Of a stretch of 64,000 nucleotides of DNA, positions 18,723-29,957 are shown piece after piece (the stretch's first letter is position 1; every line of letters starts with the position of its first letter). The notes under the pieces were generated by a model. It worked only from the letters and a program-made list of their open reading frames with translations. It was not told where the DNA came from and made no database searches. Source of the stretch: Luidia sarsii (Eukaryota > Echinodermata > Asteroidea > Paxillosida > Luidiidae); the NCBI GenBank assembly GCA_949987565.1, contig OX465114.1, forward strand, positions 4,430,832 to 4,494,831, given 5' to 3'. A program made the translations under genes and the position numbers.

Positions 18723-19809
18723 ACGTACACGCAAGATGCTCGTTTTCGCGCATTTTTCCAGGCATGGGCCGGATGTGGTCGCTGAAAACCGCAGGATCAG
18801 ATCCCGCGTTGCGTTTACACTTGCATGTTGATCCCGCACGCGGGATCAGACCCGGATCTGATCCTTCCCGAGAGGTGGATCAGATCCCGGGATCTGATCC
18901 TGATCGCGCGAGCGTTTACACTTGCGTTGATCGCCCTTTGATCGCCCTTTGATCGCCCTCGCGGGATCTGATCCTCCTCGCGGGATCCAGTGTAAACGCA
19001 GTCTAGGTTGCCCCTTCCCTCAGCCAGTACAGATAAGATCAGGGATTATCTTTTTGGGAGGAACAGTGCACCCTGTGTTGGTGGTTTGGTGCCCAACACA
19101 GCAGCTGGGAAATGTAGAGTTAATGAAGGTGTGAGACTGACTGATTAAGGCTTTTCAGGTTCAGTGGTACCATGTCCTGTACAGACATGTGTAGGCCCTC
19201 CAGTGTGCAGACTGGCAGAGGAGGGTGAAGACCCATTTTGGAGATCTCAAGCTCTGCCCTGAAAGTTTGGTCTGCCGAGTGGCTCGGTTACTTAAGTTGT
19301 TGTAGCCTTTGAGCTTCATCTCATTGAGTGCTGTGTTGTATAGTGTTGTATAGTGTTGTATACTCCTTTTGTTGTTTTGATATACAGTAGAGTTGTGTTG
19401 TATTGGGTTATATTTCATGGTTTGGTCTATCTCTTGATTTGGTCATTTTGTTGTTGTAAGTCTGGATTTGGTCAATTGGTTTAAAAAGGTCTGAGTCTAA
19501 GGTTCTTGGTCATTGGTTGGTTTGGTCATGGAACGTGTCAGTTGGATTTTGTTTTCATAGGGTTTGTTTAGGTTAAATTAAGTTAGTCGGGTCGTGTTTG
19601 GTTGAGTCAATTTTTTTCTTGGAACTTGTATTTTTTTTAAAGTTGAATAAAGTAGTTAGTGAGTTTTTTTATGAGCCAAGATAGTGTTGCATTTCATTCT
19701 TTTTAGAATACCCTGCGTTTTCTCCTTCTCCGATCGCTGGATGGGTTTTTATCTTTTATTAAGGCTGTTAGCTAGTTTTCCCCACATAGTGTAGGTTTTC
19801 CGGGTTACA

Positions 19810-19885
19810 TGTGCAGTACATGTACATGTACACATGTACAGTACATGTACATGTATGTACTGTACAGTAGGCCTACATGTACTGT
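19810..19885. repeat. ACATGTAC-type array, right part of outer element
   Basis: The array directly follows the 3' LTR. It matches the array left of the SANT fragment in the inner element. Confidence 0.8.
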
Positions 19886-20125
19886 ACATTGTATGCATAG
19901 AGGTTGTACCGTTGCAGAGTCCATCGGATTTCGCGCGTCATGGCCGTGCTGACGTTCTACTGCGCATGACTACTGACCTTTGTGGGTAACCTTTGGAGAG
20001 CGCTTCCGCTGCTCCACGCGCGATCAACGCGGGATCAGGATCAAGTGTAAACGCAGCACTGGATCAGATCCTCCGTGACCGCAGGATCTGATCCTCCTCG
20101 CGGGATCAGGTGTAAACACACTGTC

Positions 20126-20290
20126 TGTGACCAAACCAAGAGATAGACCAAGGAGGTATTAGGTGAGCCTAATACCTCCTTGGATAGACCAAACCATAAA
20201 ATACAACACAACTCTATATCAAAACAACAAAAGGAGTATACAACACAGCACTCAATGGGATGAAGTTCAAAGGGTACAACTAAAGTAACC
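20126..20290 (-). mobile_element. Minus-strand LTR copy, second segment with tiny hairpin insertion
   Basis: Continues the LTR copy from 13513 in the same orientation, so the 6.6 kb between them was inserted into it. Similarity stops at 20290, so the LTR is truncated. A 16-bp-arm hairpin (20151-20186) interrupts this segment and duplicates its target GATAGACC. Confidence 0.78.
20151..20186. mobile_element. 36-bp hairpin insertion with target duplication
   Basis: Arms CCAAGGAGGTATTAGG and CCTAATACCTCCTTGG surround TGAG. The surrounding LTR sequence has GATAGACCAA on both sides but only once in the uninterrupted LTR. This is an 8-10 bp duplication. The left half of the arm recurs at 37252-37268. 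Confidence 0.65.
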
Positions 20291-21237
20291 TGTGAATACA
20301 AAAAATAATGATAAGAAAAATATAGTACAATGTAATTACAAATACAATCAAAATAACAAGATTAACTTCTTTAACTTTTAAAATCCCCCAATTAATTTCC
20401 ACTTGAGTTCCTCTGCCCTACACAGCAAGGAGAAACCAAAAACATCACCTCTCAAGTCTCTTATCTGGGCTTAAGCAAACCCACAACCTTCATGAATATC
20501 CAAACATGCAAATGAGCCACCCCCTTATAATGTACATGCAGTAGTCCAGCTGACCAGCTAGCCATGTGCCAGCTCCCTGGACATTCCATCACTAGCTGGT
20601 GGTTTACTCTACAGCCAGTCTACCAAATTACAACTCGCACCTTCTGGCTCACTGTACACAACATCACTGGCACACACTGCATCTTACAATAGCCCATACT
20701 GTATTCACTTCACTGAGACAACAGGGTATGGGTACAGAATTGTCTCAAAGAACACTCATTTTTGATACTCTTGTTTTCCTTAAATTGATGTCTACATGCA
20801 GGTATTTATTTCATCTCATGGGTTGTTGGATCCGAATTACCAAGGTTGACAAGGTTCAACTATTAAATAGAATAAAGGAAGGAATATCACTTAGAATTCT
20901 GATTCAAAGAATTATTCAAAGTGCAACTATAACTTTAAGCACAAATGAATAAACCAAAGCTGCAGAATGTCGTATATTTAAACCATCTTGTGGAATTCCT
21001 AAACTGTATTCTTATAATGGGATTTGTGGCAATGGCAACTTCACATAACTGAATCAAAATAATACAGATTAAATTCCATAATTTTGCTCTGAAGGAATCT
21101 CATCCTGTCCTGGGTGTTATATCATAAATCCAGTCATCCATATAAATCATTACAATTATACAAATAATAAATAAACTTATGTGACGGGAGCCTTTGATTC
21201 TTTTCCAGTGGATTTATTTTCCAGTATGAGTGAATAA
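20291..21237. other. No recognised feature
   Basis: AT-rich sequence without coding signal or obvious repeats. Confidence 0.4.
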
Positions 21238-24200
21238 GAAACTAGAAACATACGTCTGTTGTAACAGAACGTGTAGCTTTTCCTTTTTTTTTCCTGAAGA
21301 AAGACCAACTTGAAAATCTGAAAAGCAGTAGCACATATAATTACTACAGTACTTCCGGTCCAGACCGGAAGGAAGGGTCACATGACATGAGAAAGGTCAT
21401 CAAACCTTGGTCCCTGAAACTCCTCTCACATGCTAGCAACAGCACAACAAGGGAGATAACCATTGATTTATTATTGTGTTTTTTTCTTACCTAATTAATA
21501 TTCATGAGATGACATCATCATCATAATTATGGCAATTTTTGGATACACCGTTTCCCAACTTAGATATATGCCAAATATTGATCCTGTGGGAACTAAGATC
21601 GTGGCATGATTGCACATGCCAGGTTGGCCCTTTAAAGGGCCGTCACGTGACAACTCGAGCGCAAACAAATGGAAAAAACCCTAGTTTTACTATATATTGG
21701 GTGTAGGCCCCTTTTAGCATCATTTTGATTGAATTCATGAAGGGGGAAACTCTGTGTTTCGAACCCGTACCCTCAATTCCTATCCCAAAACGCACGTGCA
21801 TATTTTGTGCACAAAGTCTACGTATGATATTCAAAAAATCATAATAATTCTGAACAATGGTCAATTGGTACAAAACTCAGGATTTTGAATGTCTAGCACA
21901 ATAGCTAAATGCCCACCAAATTTCGAGAAGATTGACCATTGGCAAATGTGTGCTTTAAAATCACGCATTTTGATGACGTCATGATTGCGTAATGACATTT
22001 TGGCCCCAGAGGGTGTTTCTAAACCATATCTCCAATAGATATCAATGAAAAAATGAAAACAATCTCGCTCCGTTGGCCAAATGTGCTCAATTTAATGTTA
22101 AAATCCCAAGTATGCTCAGTTGCCAAAGTGCCGCATACAAAACCCCTGTGCTTTGTCTATGGGATTTTTCCGACAAGAAAAAGAAGAAGATGAGAAATCT
22201 ACGTCTGTTGTCACAGATTGTAGGGCTTTTCCTTTTTTCTTTTTTTCTGGGGAACGACCGACTCTCGACGAAATTGGAAAACCAGAAGAACTACCCTTCC
22301 AGGTTGATCGTCATTGCAGTGCCATTACTGTGTACTGAAGGGCGACTGCACATTACCCAGCCACAACCTTATCAGGACTTAGCATAAACATCGTGTCCTC
22401 TATCACCCCTTGTTCTCCTACTCCCTACCCTTTGTTCTAACCCTCCGCTCTTCACCATCTCGGTGTCGCCCCCACCCCAAATACCTAAAGCCCCTCCCTC
22501 CCCTTTCTCTCCCCTCTCTCTCTCCCCTCTCTCTCCCCCCTCTCTCTCCCCTGTCTCCCCCTGTCATCCCTTGTCGCCCCCTGTCGCCACCTCTCTCTAC
22601 CTCTCTCCCCCTCTCTCCCCTCTCTCCCCCCTCACTCCCCTCTCTCACCCCTCACTCCCACTCTCTCCCCTCTCTCCCCCTCTCTCCCCTCTCGTCCCAT
22701 CTCTCCCCTCTCCCCCCCCCCTCTCTCCCACTCTCCCCCTCTCCCCTCTCGCCCCCTCTCGCACCTATTGCCCGAGCCTAATCAAGACATCTTGTCGTCT
22801 CCCCTCGTCCCCCACTCCCTACATCTTGTTCTAACCGGAATGTTCTAACCCACCCTTCTCCCACTGCATGCACCCTCTCAACCTCAACCCCCCTTGGGCC
22901 CTTCTTCCTCCATCGTTAGAGCATGGAGGTTAGAGCAACTGACCAAGGCCACCAAACCAATTCGTACAGGACACATGGACACAGGAATAAATAAGAACGG
23001 ACCCCACTCCTCTGTCTCCCCTCTCTGTCTATCCCTCTCTGTCTACCCCCTCTCTCTTTCCCTCTCTCCCGGCCCTTTCTCTCTCCCCTCTCACTCCCCC
23101 TCTCTCTCTCCCCTCTCACTCCCCTCTCTCGCTCCCCTCTCACTCCCCCTCTCTCGCAACCTCTCCCTCCCTCCCTCCCTCACCCTCTCCATCTCAATCC
23201 CCCTTTTCTCTTCACCCTCTCTCTCTCTCCCTCTCTCTCTCTCCCTCTCGGCTCACTCCCCCTCTCTCTCTGTCCCTTCTCTAGGCATATCCATGGCTGC
23301 TACCTCACAAGCACGTCCTGACAACATTTGCATTGCCCTGCGCCCCGTGACCACCTCTCTCCCCTCTCTACATCTCTCCCGCCCTTTCTTACTCCATCCC
23401 CTTCAACCCTCTCCCCCAAACCCCAAGCTCTCCTCGCCCTCCCTCAGCCCCTCTCTAGGCTCAGGCAGCCTATAAAACACTGTGCGCACCTGCTGTATAC
23501 AGCTTGTACAGTAGAAGGGCATCTGCCGAACACCCCTCACCGACCCAGTCTGAGGCAATGGAACAGTCCAAGCAGTGACCCCCCTTCCCGACCTTGAGAC
23601 AACACACACACCTTCACAGACATTTGGGATATATTTAAAAATAACATCTAGAGATAGATGGAGGTAATCATATTTTTCATCACCACAGGCGTTTTAAAAC
23701 TACTGGCAGCATGTACGGTATCATCGGAAAGGACAAATTTTACTCTTTCTTGTGGTGAAACAATTAAAAACGTAACTTTTTTTTACGAATTTCTATGAAT
23801 TTTTGAAAAAAAATTAGACTTTCATTTCTAATTTCCGTTATGTTTACATCACGTCATTAAAACTTGTCATGTGCATTCTCCGAGTGTGTGGCTGTCTCCC
23901 TGCCGAATTTGAAACGATTTCCTCAAACTTCGCCACTAGGAGTGAAATTACATTTTTGGACATTTTCAACCTGCCGCTAGAGGGCGCTCGAGTACTTGAT
24001 GACGTCATATGTTAATAAATTACAGAGAGTGACTCAACTTTGACCTAACAACGTTAACACAAGTTCATATCTGTCTTCAAATTTGAATAAGAGCCCTTAC
24101 AAAGTCACTTCCTGTTTCAACCTGAAGACGAGGTCAGATGACATTACAAAGGTCATTGATCTGTAGCGGCTGGAAACACTTCTCACATGCCACAAACAGC

Positions 24201-25583
24201 AAGACAAGGGAGCCCACCGTTGATTTGTTATGAATTTTTGAAGGTTTTAAAGTTCAAAGTTCAAACAGTGGTCACATGACCGTCTTTCGAACAACTCACT
24301 TCAAACTAATTTGAGGCACAAGGGTTGGTCATGTACTTTGTGTGTGTCAAGTTTGGCTGAAGAATCTTCTGTAGTTCTCTAGATACAGAGGTGAGAAAAA
24401 TCGAGAAGGAAGAAGACTAAGAAGTAGCAGAAGATGAACTAGAGATTTATGTCTGTTGGCTAACAGAACATATTGCTTTTCCGCATCTGGTTCTCTTTAA
24501 AAAAAAAAATGAAAAAAAAATGACATCAGCGGGATTAGAACCCGTGACCTCCATTCCTACCCCAAAACGCATACAGTGCATATTTTGTGTACAAAGTGTA
24601 TGGGACTTCATTATATTTTTCAAAAAATCATAATAATTCTGAACAATAGTCAATTGCTTCCAAACTCAGGATTTAGAATGTCTAGACCAATAGCTAAATG
24701 CCCACTTAATTTTGAGACGATTGACCTTTGGCAAATATGTGCTTTAAAAACCGGCACTTTGATGACGTCACGATTGCGTCATGGCATTTTGGCCACAAAG
24801 GGTGTTTCTAAACTACATCCCCATTAGATATAAACAAAAACATCAAAAAAATCTTGCTCCGTTGGCCAAATATGCTCAATTGCATATGAAAATCTGAAAA
24901 GTTCATGACCTCATTATTATTCATGAGATGACGTCACCATCAAATGAGGGCAATTTTTGGATACACCTTTTCCCAACTTAGATATAGTGTAAAATTGAAA
25001 CCAAACAAAATTGCATTTTTGCTTAAAATGGAGTTTGAAATTTGCCCCTTTAAAGCGCTGTTACGTGACACATGATGACGTCATGACAGTTTAGAGACAA
25101 CTGTGCACTAGCTCAACATAGGCTCTATGCATTTGCAAAGTTTGAAAAAAATCCAAGTGTGTTCAATGGCAAAAGTGCCGTAGAGAAAAACCCTGTACAA
25201 AGTCTATGGGATTATTCCGACCAGAAAAAGAAGAAGACAAAAAAAAAAATCAGAACAAGAACAATAGCTTTTTCGCTACGCGGCAGAAAAGCTAATTAAG
25301 AAGAAACTGGAATAAAAAAATCAGAACAAACGGAATACCTTTTCCGCTACGCTGTAGCGGCGGAAAAGCCAACGAGAAATCTACGTCTGTTGTCACAGAT
25401 CGTAGGGCTTTTCCTTTTTTTTCTTTCTGGGGAACGACCAACTCTCGATGAAATCGGAAAACCAGAAGAACTACCCTTCCAGGTTGATCGTCATTGCAGT
25501 GCCATTACTGTGTACTGAAAGGCGACTGCACATTACCCAGCCACAACCTTATCAGGACTTAGCATAAACATCCTGTCCTCTAT
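21238..25583. repeat. Cluster of tRNA-related repeat family R
   Basis: Several diverged units share ACGTCTGTTGT-ACAGA...GCTTTTCC (21250, 22200, 24440, 25383), the block GCTCCGTTGGCCAAATATGC and the phrase TCTATGGGATTTTTCCGA. At 21755 and 24530 a minus-strand B-box (GGATT-GAACCCGT-type) marks a tRNA-derived part. A 200-bp block (22192-22390) is repeated at 25376-25582. The superfamily is not determined and no coding region is seen. Confidence 0.6.
22395..23475. repeat. Polypyrimidine tract (CTCTCTCCCC)n, copy 1
   Basis: About 1 kb of nearly pure C/T on the plus strand, interrupted at 22780-23010 by mixed sequence. Apparent Ser/Pro- or Glu/Arg-rich frames in it are low-complexity artefacts. 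Confidence 0.9.
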
Positions 25584-26598
25584 GACCGCGTTTACACTTG
25601 ATCCCGCACGCGGGATCAACGCGCGATCAACGCGGGATGAAAGACAAGTGTAAACGCGGGGGACGATCAGGATCAGATCCCGGGATCTGATCCACCTCTC
25701 GGGAACGATCAGATCCGGGTCTGATCCCGCGTGCGGGATCAAGGTTTGAGTGTAAACGCGGTTCAGGATCAGATCCCGCAATGTACAGTGACAACATCCG
25801 GTGCAAGCATGGCCAAGCGCGCGAAATGTCCATATTTGTACCATAGTTTATTGCACAATCTACTGCACATCAACAGCTGATCCAAATAAACAACGTTACG
25901 CTGGTACCAAAACTGTGGGCACACGGCTGTGTCTGCCTTTTCATTGAAAAGCTGGTACCCGTCAAAGCGTGTCTCTCCAGCCTACCACGCCACAACTCTG
26001 TACAGTCACACTTGATACTGCTGCTCTGAGCTCACGTCTTTCGAACGCCGTTTTCAAACTGTCGATTTTGTTGGTCTTCATTCGTTTTTCTGCTGTGTCA
26101 GTTTGTTTGGCTTTTTGTCGAAAGAATTCAGCGTGCAATAGCAGCTTACAAATTTGCACCGCGATGTCGAATTTCCTCCATTGCAGCCACTCGTCGTGCA
26201 CGACATCGTCGTAATTGGAACATTACAAACGGCAGAAATATCAGTAGAAACTGAAACACATCTTCCATCTTGAGAGCAACCGAACGAAAATCCAACCGAA
26301 GGCAGTGTACGATACTGTGTACATACGTAAACCTGTAGGCTGTACACTGATCATGTACTGTACACTCAACAGTACAGTGTGTCCGTACCGGTTTTCGCGC
26401 GTCATGGCCAGACTTACGTTCTACTGCGCATGATCACTGACCTTCTCGAAATAACCTTTGGAGTGCAGTTCCGCTGCTCCACGCGCGATCACTGCGGGAT
26501 CAGGATCAAGTGTAAACGCAGCATGGATCAGATCCCCCCCGCTGGGTCGCAACCGCAGGATCTGATCCTCCATTGCGGGATCAAGTGTAAACGCGGTC
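25584..26598. mobile_element. Third GATC-array Harbinger-like element
   Basis: 1015 bp with ends GACCGCGTTTACAC and GTGTAAACGCGGTC, flanked by TAT (25581-25583, 26599-26601). It splits the block that is continuous at 22192-22450. GATC arrays at both ends match the 18-kb copy. The interior has a minus-strand frame (25962-26201) that I do not recognise. Confidence 0.8.
25962..26201 (-). CDS. Unrecognised short ORF inside third GATC-array element
   Basis: 79 codons starting MHDEWLQWRKFDIAVQICKL, with AEKRMKTNKIDSLKTAFERR further on: a basic, helix-prone protein. It may be an exon of the element's own gene, since it occupies the same relative place as the SANT fragment in the other copies. No known domain is recognised. 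Confidence 0.3.
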   Translation of the reverse strand: MHDEWLQWRKFDIAVQICKLLLHAEFFRQKAKQTDTAEKRMKTNKIDSLKTAFERRELRAAVSSVTVQSCGVVGWRDTL

Positions 26599-26601
26599 TA
26601 T

Positions 26602-26975
26602 CTCCCCTCCTTCTCCTACTCCCTACCCTTTGTTCTAACCCTCCCCTCTTCACCATTTCGGTGTCGCCAAGACCCCCCCCCCCCCAAATATCTAAAGCCC
26701 CTCTCTCCCCTTTCTCTCCCTCTCTCTCCACAGTCTCCCCCTGTCCCTCTCTCCCCCTCTCTCCCCCTCTCTCGCCCTCTCTCCCCTCTGTCCCCCTCTG
26801 TTCCCTCTCTCCCCCTCTCTCCCCCTCTGTCCCCCTCTCTATCCCTCTCTCCCCCTCTCTCCCCCTCTGTCCCCCTCTGTCCCCCTCTCTATCCCTCTCT
26901 CCCCCTCTCTCCCCTCTCTCCCCTCTCTCCCCCTCTCTATCCCTCTCTCCCCCTTTCCCCCCTCTCTCCCCCTGT
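26602..26975. repeat. Polypyrimidine tract, copy 2
   Basis: The same leader as copy 1 (TTCTCCTACTCCCTACCC, then TTCGGTGTCGCC), followed by (CTCTCTCCCC)n. It is the continuation of the block interrupted by the third GATC-array element. Confidence 0.9.
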
Positions 26976-26992
26976 GTTTTGTTCATATCCCG

Positions 26993-27120
26993 AGATATAG
27001 TGCTTTTTGTTTGTATAGTTTAAGAAAATTTGTAAACCAAAATTTCTTCATCTTGTTAATTATTCAATATAGTGCTTTTTGTTTGTATACTTTAAGAAAA
27101 TTTGTAAACCAATATTTCTC
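26993..27120. repeat. Two-copy 73-bp tandem repeat
   Basis: ATATAGTGCTTTTTGTTTGT followed by a TTTAAGAAAATTTGTAAACC segment occurs at 26996 and 27069. Confidence 0.7.
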
Positions 27121-27131
27121 TGTACATTATA

Positions 27132-27801
27132 CCCCCAGAACTGTGGGGTTCTACGTCGTCCGCTGCTCTCCCGACCGGAACCCCACAGATAACTAGGCTT
27201 TTTTCCCATAGGCTTCTGTGTAACGTTCACTAATGCTGTGGCATAGGGATCAGCAGGTTCAGCATAACTCATAAAATACTGCTTCATTTGGCCCAAGATT
27301 TCTAGCAAATGTGGTTTACATACCACGCACCTGTGTGCAACTGTCCATTTGGCGAAAATGTGTCGATTTCCAAAAAAAAATGGGCGAAAACCTCCCGGTT
27401 TGGTCGCAAGATCCAAACGGCAGCGCCGCAACTGGCAGTCTGGTCCCCTGTACGTCTTCGCAGCAAGGCGCTATACCGTACTACAGGGACCAGACTGCCA
27501 GTTAAGGAGCTGCCGTTTGAATGTTGCAACCGAACCGGGAGGTTTTCGCCCATTTTTTTTTGGAAATCGACACATTTTTGCCAAATGGACAGTTGCACAC
27601 AGGTGTGTGGTATGTAAACCACATTTGCTAGAAATCTTGGGCCAAATGAAGCAGTATTTTATGAGTTATGCTGAACCTGCTGATCCCTATGCCACAGCAT
27701 TAGTGAACGTTACACAGAAGCCTATGGGAAAAAAGCATAGTTATCTGTGGGGTTCCGGTCGGGAGAGCAGCGGACGACGTAGAACCCCACAGTTCTGGGG
27801 G
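27132..27801. mobile_element. Foldback element with CCCCCAGAACTG ends
   Basis: 670 bp, almost a full palindrome: CCCCCAGAACTGTGGGGTTC at the left mirrors GAACCCCACAGTTCTGGGGG at the right, with arms over 300 bp. TA flanks both sides (27130-27131, 27802-27803). It is noncoding. The TA target suggests mobilisation by a Tc1/mariner-type enzyme. Confidence 0.82.
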
Positions 27802-27802
27802 T

Positions 27803-28341
27803 ACACAAGTGCTGTGGCATAGGGATCAGCAGGTTCAGCATAACTCATAAAATACTGCTTCATTTGGTTAATTTTGGTTCATTTGGTTCAAATACTGCTT
27901 CATACTGCTTCAAAAAAATGGGCGAAAACCTCCCGGTTCGGTCGCAAGATCCAAACGGCAGCGCCGCAACTGGCAGTCTGGTCCCCTGTACGTCTTCGCA
28001 GCAAGGCGCTATACCGTACTACAGGGACCAGACTGCCAGTTACGGAGCTGCCGTTTGAATGTTGCAACCAAACCGGGAGGTTTTCGCCCATTTTTTGGGG
28101 GAAATCGACACATTTTCGCCAAATGGACAGTTGCACACAGGTACGTGGTATGTAAACCACATTTACTAGAAATCTTGGGCCAAATGAAGCAGTATTTTAT
28201 GAGTTATGCTGAACCTGCTGATCCCTATGCCACAGCACTTGTGAATGTTACACAGAAGCCTATGGGAAAAAAGCCTAGTTATCTGTGGGGTTCCGGTCGG
28301 GAGAGCAGCGGACGACATAGAACCCCACAGTTCTAGGGGTA
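27803..28341. mobile_element. Partial second foldback copy of the same family
   Basis: It abuts the first copy, lacks the left terminus and contains a small local duplication (TACTGCTTCATTTGGTT-like, 27860-27910). Its right arm ends GTTCTAGGGGTA. Confidence 0.75.
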
Positions 28342-28460
28342 TGTACATTACACATGATATTTTTGCATGATGTCTTGTCCTGAAAAAAGTGAGCACTTTC
28401 AGTTTCAAAATCCATGCACCTTGTCAGCTCTGAACCTCCGTGACTGCTGTGCTGGCATAG

Positions 28461-28603
28461 TTAAAGTAACTTGGACGTGACAAGTTACCCTTTTTTTATC
28501 GAATTTTGAAATTTGGAGATTCGGGTGACAGTCACCCGAATCTCAAAATTTCAAAATTCGATAAAAAAAGGGTGACTTGTCGGGTCCAAGTTACTCGGAC
28601 TAT
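28461..28603. mobile_element. MITE with AGTAACTTGGAC ends, copy 1
   Basis: Inverted ends AGTAACTTGGAC and GTCCAAGTTACT enclose a perfect hairpin around TTTTGAAATTTGGAGATTCG. Related copies lie at 29776, 29958 and 40670. Confidence 0.75.
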
Positions 28604-28614
28604 ATACTAGTCTA

Positions 28615-29758
28615 GTTGCGGTAACCGTAACCCTCATCCTCCCGAAGGTCGGAGACCTGAGGGTTACGGGAACGTATGTACAAAATTATAGCAAGGTTTT
28701 TGTTTTTACCATTTTGGAAACACCACTGTCCCGATCGCCCCCTTTTTCCACCCTTTGGAAAATCGCCACACACAATCTAAGGACATGCACTTGATCCCAA
28801 ATGTATTCTGAATGTGATCAGATAACCCAAAACATCGTGGGTAAAATACTTTTCCGAAAAACTGGCAGAAACTCACCCAAATACTGTCTGTAAATGTCCC
28901 GTCAACGTCTCCGCCAGGTTCGGAATCCGAACCTGGCGCCTCGACCAATCAGCGCTTAGTCTCGTGACGTATACCCGCATGACGGCTATTTGCTGTTTCG
29001 TGTGATTGTACGGTACATGTGATTGTACAGTACATGTACATGTACATGTACCGTACATGTGCAAGCAGAGTACCAAAGAAAACTCCTTGATAATACACGT
29101 ACATGTACATGTACGTGTGTGTACGTAGCGTACGGGTTCATACTGTACATGTACATGTACATGTGCACTGTACTGCTGTACATGTATATTACGTGTACAG
29201 TACATGTACGTGTATTATCAAAGAGTATACTTTGGTACTCTGCTTGCACATGTACTGTACAATCACATGTACCGTACAATCACATGTACAGCGCACGTGT
29301 TGTATCCATGGTTGTCGGCTCTTCACAGGGCGATGACCTGCGTGCGCACCACGAGTGTGGACTGTTATTGCGAAACAGCAAATAGCCGTCGTGCGGGTAC
29401 ACGTCACGAGACTAAGCGCTGATTGGTCGAGGCGCCAGGTTCGGATTCCGAATCTGGCGGAGACGTTGACGGGACATTTACAGACAGTATTTGGGTGAGT
29501 TTCTGCCCGTTTTTCGGAAAAGTATTTTACCCACGATGTTTTGGGTTATCTGATCACATTCAGTATACATTTGGGATCAAGTGCATGTCCTTAGATTGTG
29601 TGTGGCGATTTTCCAAAGGGTGGAAAAAGGGGGCGATCGGGACAGCGGTGTTTCCAAAATGGTAAAAACAAAAACCTCGCTATAATTTTGTACATGCGTT
29701 CCCGTAACCCTCAGGTCTCCGACCTTCGGGAGGATGAGGGTTACGGTAACCGCAACTA
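28615..29758. mobile_element. 1.14-kb palindromic foldback element with 11-bp target duplication
   Basis: GTTGCGGTAACCGTAACCCT at the left mirrors the right end, with near-perfect arms of about 370 bp. The central part (ACATGTAC arrays and a GCAAGCAGAGTACCAAAG block) is also inverted. ATACTAGTCTA is present at 28604-28614 and 29759-29769. Long TIRs plus a 9-11 bp duplication fit the Mutator (MULE) superfamily. There is no coding region. Confidence 0.8.
28990..29290. repeat. ACATGTAC arrays at the palindrome centre
   Basis: Several GTACATGTAC runs flank mirrored single-copy blocks, so the whole centre is self-complementary. Confidence 0.85.
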
Positions 29759-29775
29759 ATACTAGTCTAGACTTA

Positions 29776-29928
29776 GTCCGAGTAACTTGGACCCTTACAT
29801 AAGTTACAATCGCCCTTTTTATAAATTTTGAAATCGCCCGAAATCTAATTTATTTTTATTTTTGTTTAAAGGGCGATTGTAAGGGTCCAAGTTACTCTCT
29901 CCTACCTCCATGCTCGGACTAGTCTAGA
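29776..29928. mobile_element. MITE with AGTAACTTGGAC ends, copy 2
   Basis: GTCCGAGTAACTTGGACCC at the left and GGGTCCAAGTTACTC at the right, with inner inverted CGCCCTTT/AAAGGGCG. Confidence 0.75.
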
Positions 29929-29957
29929 CTGTTGCCTAAATACGATTAGTACGAATG

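Larger units (their letters stand above)
18036..19003 (-). mobile_element. Inner GATC-array Harbinger-like element
   Basis: 968 bp with ends CACTGCGTTTACAC and GTGTAAACGCAGTC, flanked by TAG on both sides (18033-18035, 19004-19006). The uninterrupted LTR has a single TAG at the site. Both ends contain dense GATCAGATCC/GGATCTGATCC arrays. A minus-strand Myb/SANT exon (18365-18496) and two ACATGTAC arrays lie inside. The 3-bp duplication and the SANT protein suggest PIF/Harbinger. Confidence 0.82.
16959..19809 (+). repeat. 3' LTR, split by two nested elements
   Basis: LTR parts are 16959-17095 and 19007-19809, about 940 bp when rejoined, starting TGTAGCAGGGG and ending GGGTTACA. The insertion holds a TAGCCC-ended element (17096-18032) and the inner GATC-array element (18036-19003). 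Confidence 0.87.
13514..20125 (+). mobile_element. Outer GATC-array Harbinger-like element (split by LTR retrotransposon)
   Basis: It starts GACTGCGTTTACA and ends with the inverted CGTTTACAC-type terminus. Its left part matches the inner copy at 18036-19003 in opposite orientation: GATCAGATCC arrays, GCGATCAAAGG repeats, an ACATGTAC array and then a Myb/SANT fragment. The LTR retrotransposon (14357-19809) sits inside it with a TGTG duplication. The real element content is 13514-14356 plus 19810-20125. Confidence 0.75.

Noticed and set aside
22410..23597. Ser/Pro/Leu-rich and Glu/Arg-rich frames
   Set aside because: They translate a polypyrimidine tract and its complement and have no codon structure.
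27060..28408. Several 60-157 residue frames
   Set aside because: They are mirrored translations of the foldback arms and repeat exactly with the repeat copies.
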